From the NCBI RefSeq assembly GCF_001865995.1, contig NZ_MLQQ01000001.1, positions 1-64,000 on the forward strand: a stretch of DNA of 64,000 bases, in the 5' to 3' direction. Position 1 is the first letter of the stretch; the number at the start of each line of letters is the position of its first letter. Source of the stretch: Anaerobacillus arseniciselenatis (GTDB taxonomy: Bacteria; Bacillota; Bacilli; Bacillales; Anaerobacillaceae). The notes below the pieces were generated by a model that worked only from the letters and a program-made list of their open reading frames with translations, was not told the DNA's origin and ran no database searches. This document shows, piece after piece, positions 62,910-64,000 of the stretch. The position numbers and the translations under genes are program-made.

Positions 62910-62947
62910 TCTTGATGGGATTGTTTCAGGAAACTTGGTTCCTTCAT
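62910..62947 (-). pseudogene. Possible 5' end of a CDS cut by the 16S junction
   Basis: On the minus strand an ATG at 62947 is preceded by GAGGA at 5-6 nt and encodes MKEPSFLKQSHQ before the 16S sequence begins. The open frame continues antisense through 16S, which is not credible protein. This may be the start of a real gene whose remainder was lost or lies elsewhere. Confidence 0.3.
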
Positions 62948-63092
62948 TCCAATCCTCAGTTGTAAAGTTGAAGTTTTTCTAGTAAACTTCCTGTATTTTC
63001 ACGCTGGAAAGCGTTTATAACAGAACTTGTCGCGCGCTTCCGTTACTTCAACAAGAGAAGAGCGATAACCCGTAAATTCCTATTTAACTTTT

Positions 63093-63602
63093 CTACTTCA
63101 ATAAATAAACTTTCGCTCTTCGATCATAAAGAGGTCTCTTTTCCTTCCCAAACATTTGAAAGATCGTCGGGAACATAATTAGCTTAAATAATTCCCTTTT
63201 TAAATATTGTTTTTTCGTAATGTCTTGTGCCTTCTCGTCTTTTAAATATAAACCAAGTATTTTCATACCTATCGTTTGTCTTTTGAACATCGGGAAAATA
63301 TATTGAATTAACAACAAAGCTAGGACTATAACGATCCAATTAATCACCATAAGATGAAATTCGTGTTCATAAATATAAGCCCTAAGCTCTGTTAAATTTA
63401 CGCCACTAAGTGCTCCCATTGGTGAAACATCTTCTGTCATTGGGGAGTTACTTTGTACAACCAGCCACATTGTCATTACATTTCCTACGACAATAAATGT
63501 AACTACTAAAGCCACCAGGTCATAAAAGAATGCGACTAAGCGACTAACTATCCCTGCATAATGTTTCTCGTCCAACATTTTCTCGATCCACTTTTGATCC
63601 AA
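63093..63602 (-). CDS. RDD-family membrane protein
   Basis: A 169-residue protein with two or three transmembrane segments (~28-50 and ~83-105). The family's Arg and Asp residues are in SRLVAFFYDLVAL, RQTIGMKILGLYL and the C-terminal KRPLYDRRAKVYLLK. Function of RDD proteins is mostly unknown; some are transporter-like. The TTG start follows TTAGGAGGGG. It lies 12 bases downstream of the partial gene on the same strand, probably in one operon. Confidence 0.8.
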   Translation of the reverse strand: MDQKWIEKMLDEKHYAGIVSRLVAFFYDLVALVVTFIVVGNVMTMWLVVQSNSPMTEDVSPMGALSGVNLTELRAYIYEHEFHLMVINWIVIVLALLLIQYIFPMFKRQTIGMKILGLYLKDEKAQDITKKQYLKRELFKLIMFPTIFQMFGKEKRPLYDRRAKVYLLK

Positions 63603-63614
63603 AATAATCCCCTC

Positions 63615-64000
63615 CTAATTTATAACCAATGTATTCAGCCGTTGAATAAAGTTTTCTACAAAATTCATCGCATCATCTTCCGTAGTGACTTCCTCTAACT
63701 TGTGCAAGAAAACATACCAAACGTCGTTAAATTCTAACGCAAACCAAGCCGTATCATTCGGCTCTCTCTCAATATAGCTGTATAGTACCTCTTTGCCTTC
63801 AATATTAATTTCCACGGCATCTTCCATGCTTGGTGCTGATCCTGTAAAAATATCGACAGTGACCATAGCGGATTCACTGTATAAACTTCCAAAAACAACT
63901 TCGCTTCGGTTTCTTTCTTCAAAATGCAATGTTTCTTCTTTCGTTAATTGATTATCATCATTTTGTTCTACAAAATAATAAACAGTTGCACTTATTGGTT
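63615..64000 (-). CDS. C-terminal part of an unknown protein, cut by the window edge
   Basis: The reading frame stays open from the TTG at 63929 to the window edge: upstream residues include SATVYYFVEQNDDNQLTKEE. The true start is therefore outside. The visible 128 residues contain EINIEGKEVLYSYIEREPND and FALEFNDVWYVFLHKLEEVT, a pattern weakly like DUF4367 domains of secreted or lipoprotein-type Bacillus proteins. I would not assign a function. The RDD gene follows. Confidence 0.6.
   Translation of the reverse strand, partial: PISATVYYFVEQNDDNQLTKEETLHFEERNRSEVVFGSLYSESAMVTVDIFTGSAPSMEDAVEINIEGKEVLYSYIEREPNDTAWFALEFNDVWYVFLHKLEEVTTEDDAMNFVENFIQRLNTLVIN

Noticed and set aside
62633..62947. 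104-codon minus-strand frame across the 16S fragment
   Set aside because: Most of it is antisense to rRNA; only the first 12 codons lie outside and are noted as a possible truncated start.

Overview
The window is a low-GC Firmicute chromosome segment from an endospore-forming member of the Bacillaceae. Three things point there. The gene order ctsR-mcsA-mcsB-clpC-radA-disA-yacL-ispD-ispF-gltX-cysE-cysS-mrnC-rlmB-rae1-sigH-rpmG-secE-nusG, followed by the rplKAJL, rpoBC, str, S10, spc and alpha clusters, is the Bacillus origin-proximal order. Spore genes (cwlD, gerD, kbaA, pdaB, sigH) are present. The proteins recall their Bacillus subtilis counterparts closely by eye, but with enough differences to suggest a genus outside the subtilis group; I cannot name the genus.

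Layout. 1-485: 3' end of a 23S rRNA, a spacer carrying a repeat element, 5S rRNA and its terminator. 486-1033: no gene, but a 20-bp tandem repeat and a terminator-like hairpin. 1034-1753: an MgtC-family membrane protein. 1795-6428: the CtsR-controlled protein quality-control operon. 6829-13425: DNA repair and c-di-AMP (radA, disA), a PIN/TRAM membrane protein, two isoprenoid genes and gltX. 13447-17679: a cysteine T-box followed by cysE-cysS-mrnC-rlmB-rae1. 17921-22587: sigH, rpmG, secE, nusG and the L11/L1 and L10/L12 genes. 22751-30987: a methyltransferase and the two large RNA polymerase subunits. 31066-35894: the str operon through tuf. 36381-51913: the S10-spc-alpha supercluster including secY, adk, map, infA and rpoA. 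52290-56618: the ECF transporter core (ecfA1, ecfA2, ecfT), truA, rplM and rpsI. 56856-61812: ybaK, cwlD, salA, gerD, kbaA and pdaB. 61963-62193: a small unknown gene. 62204-62909: tandem rRNA promoters and a 16S rRNA that stops matching after about 324 nt. 62910-64000: an apparently unrelated locus with an RDD-family membrane protein and the 3' part of another gene.

Most genes point the same way and belong to transcription, translation and protein secretion. Their regulation is written in the DNA: a CtsR operator, a T-box, L10 and L13 leaders, two candidate L1-binding leaders, an S10-type leader and many intrinsic terminators. 

The least ordinary material is intergenic. A family of elements built from 7-nt units (GAGTNNN on one arm, the complement on the other) sits at seven or more sites, including inside the rRNA operon and across the stop codons of ispF and cysE. 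A second hairpin-forming family ends in GCGCTTTTCTT upstream of radA, rplA, truA and salA. The truncated 16S copy next to foreign flanking sequence is either a real rearrangement or an assembly join. I found no CRISPR array, transposase or prophage.
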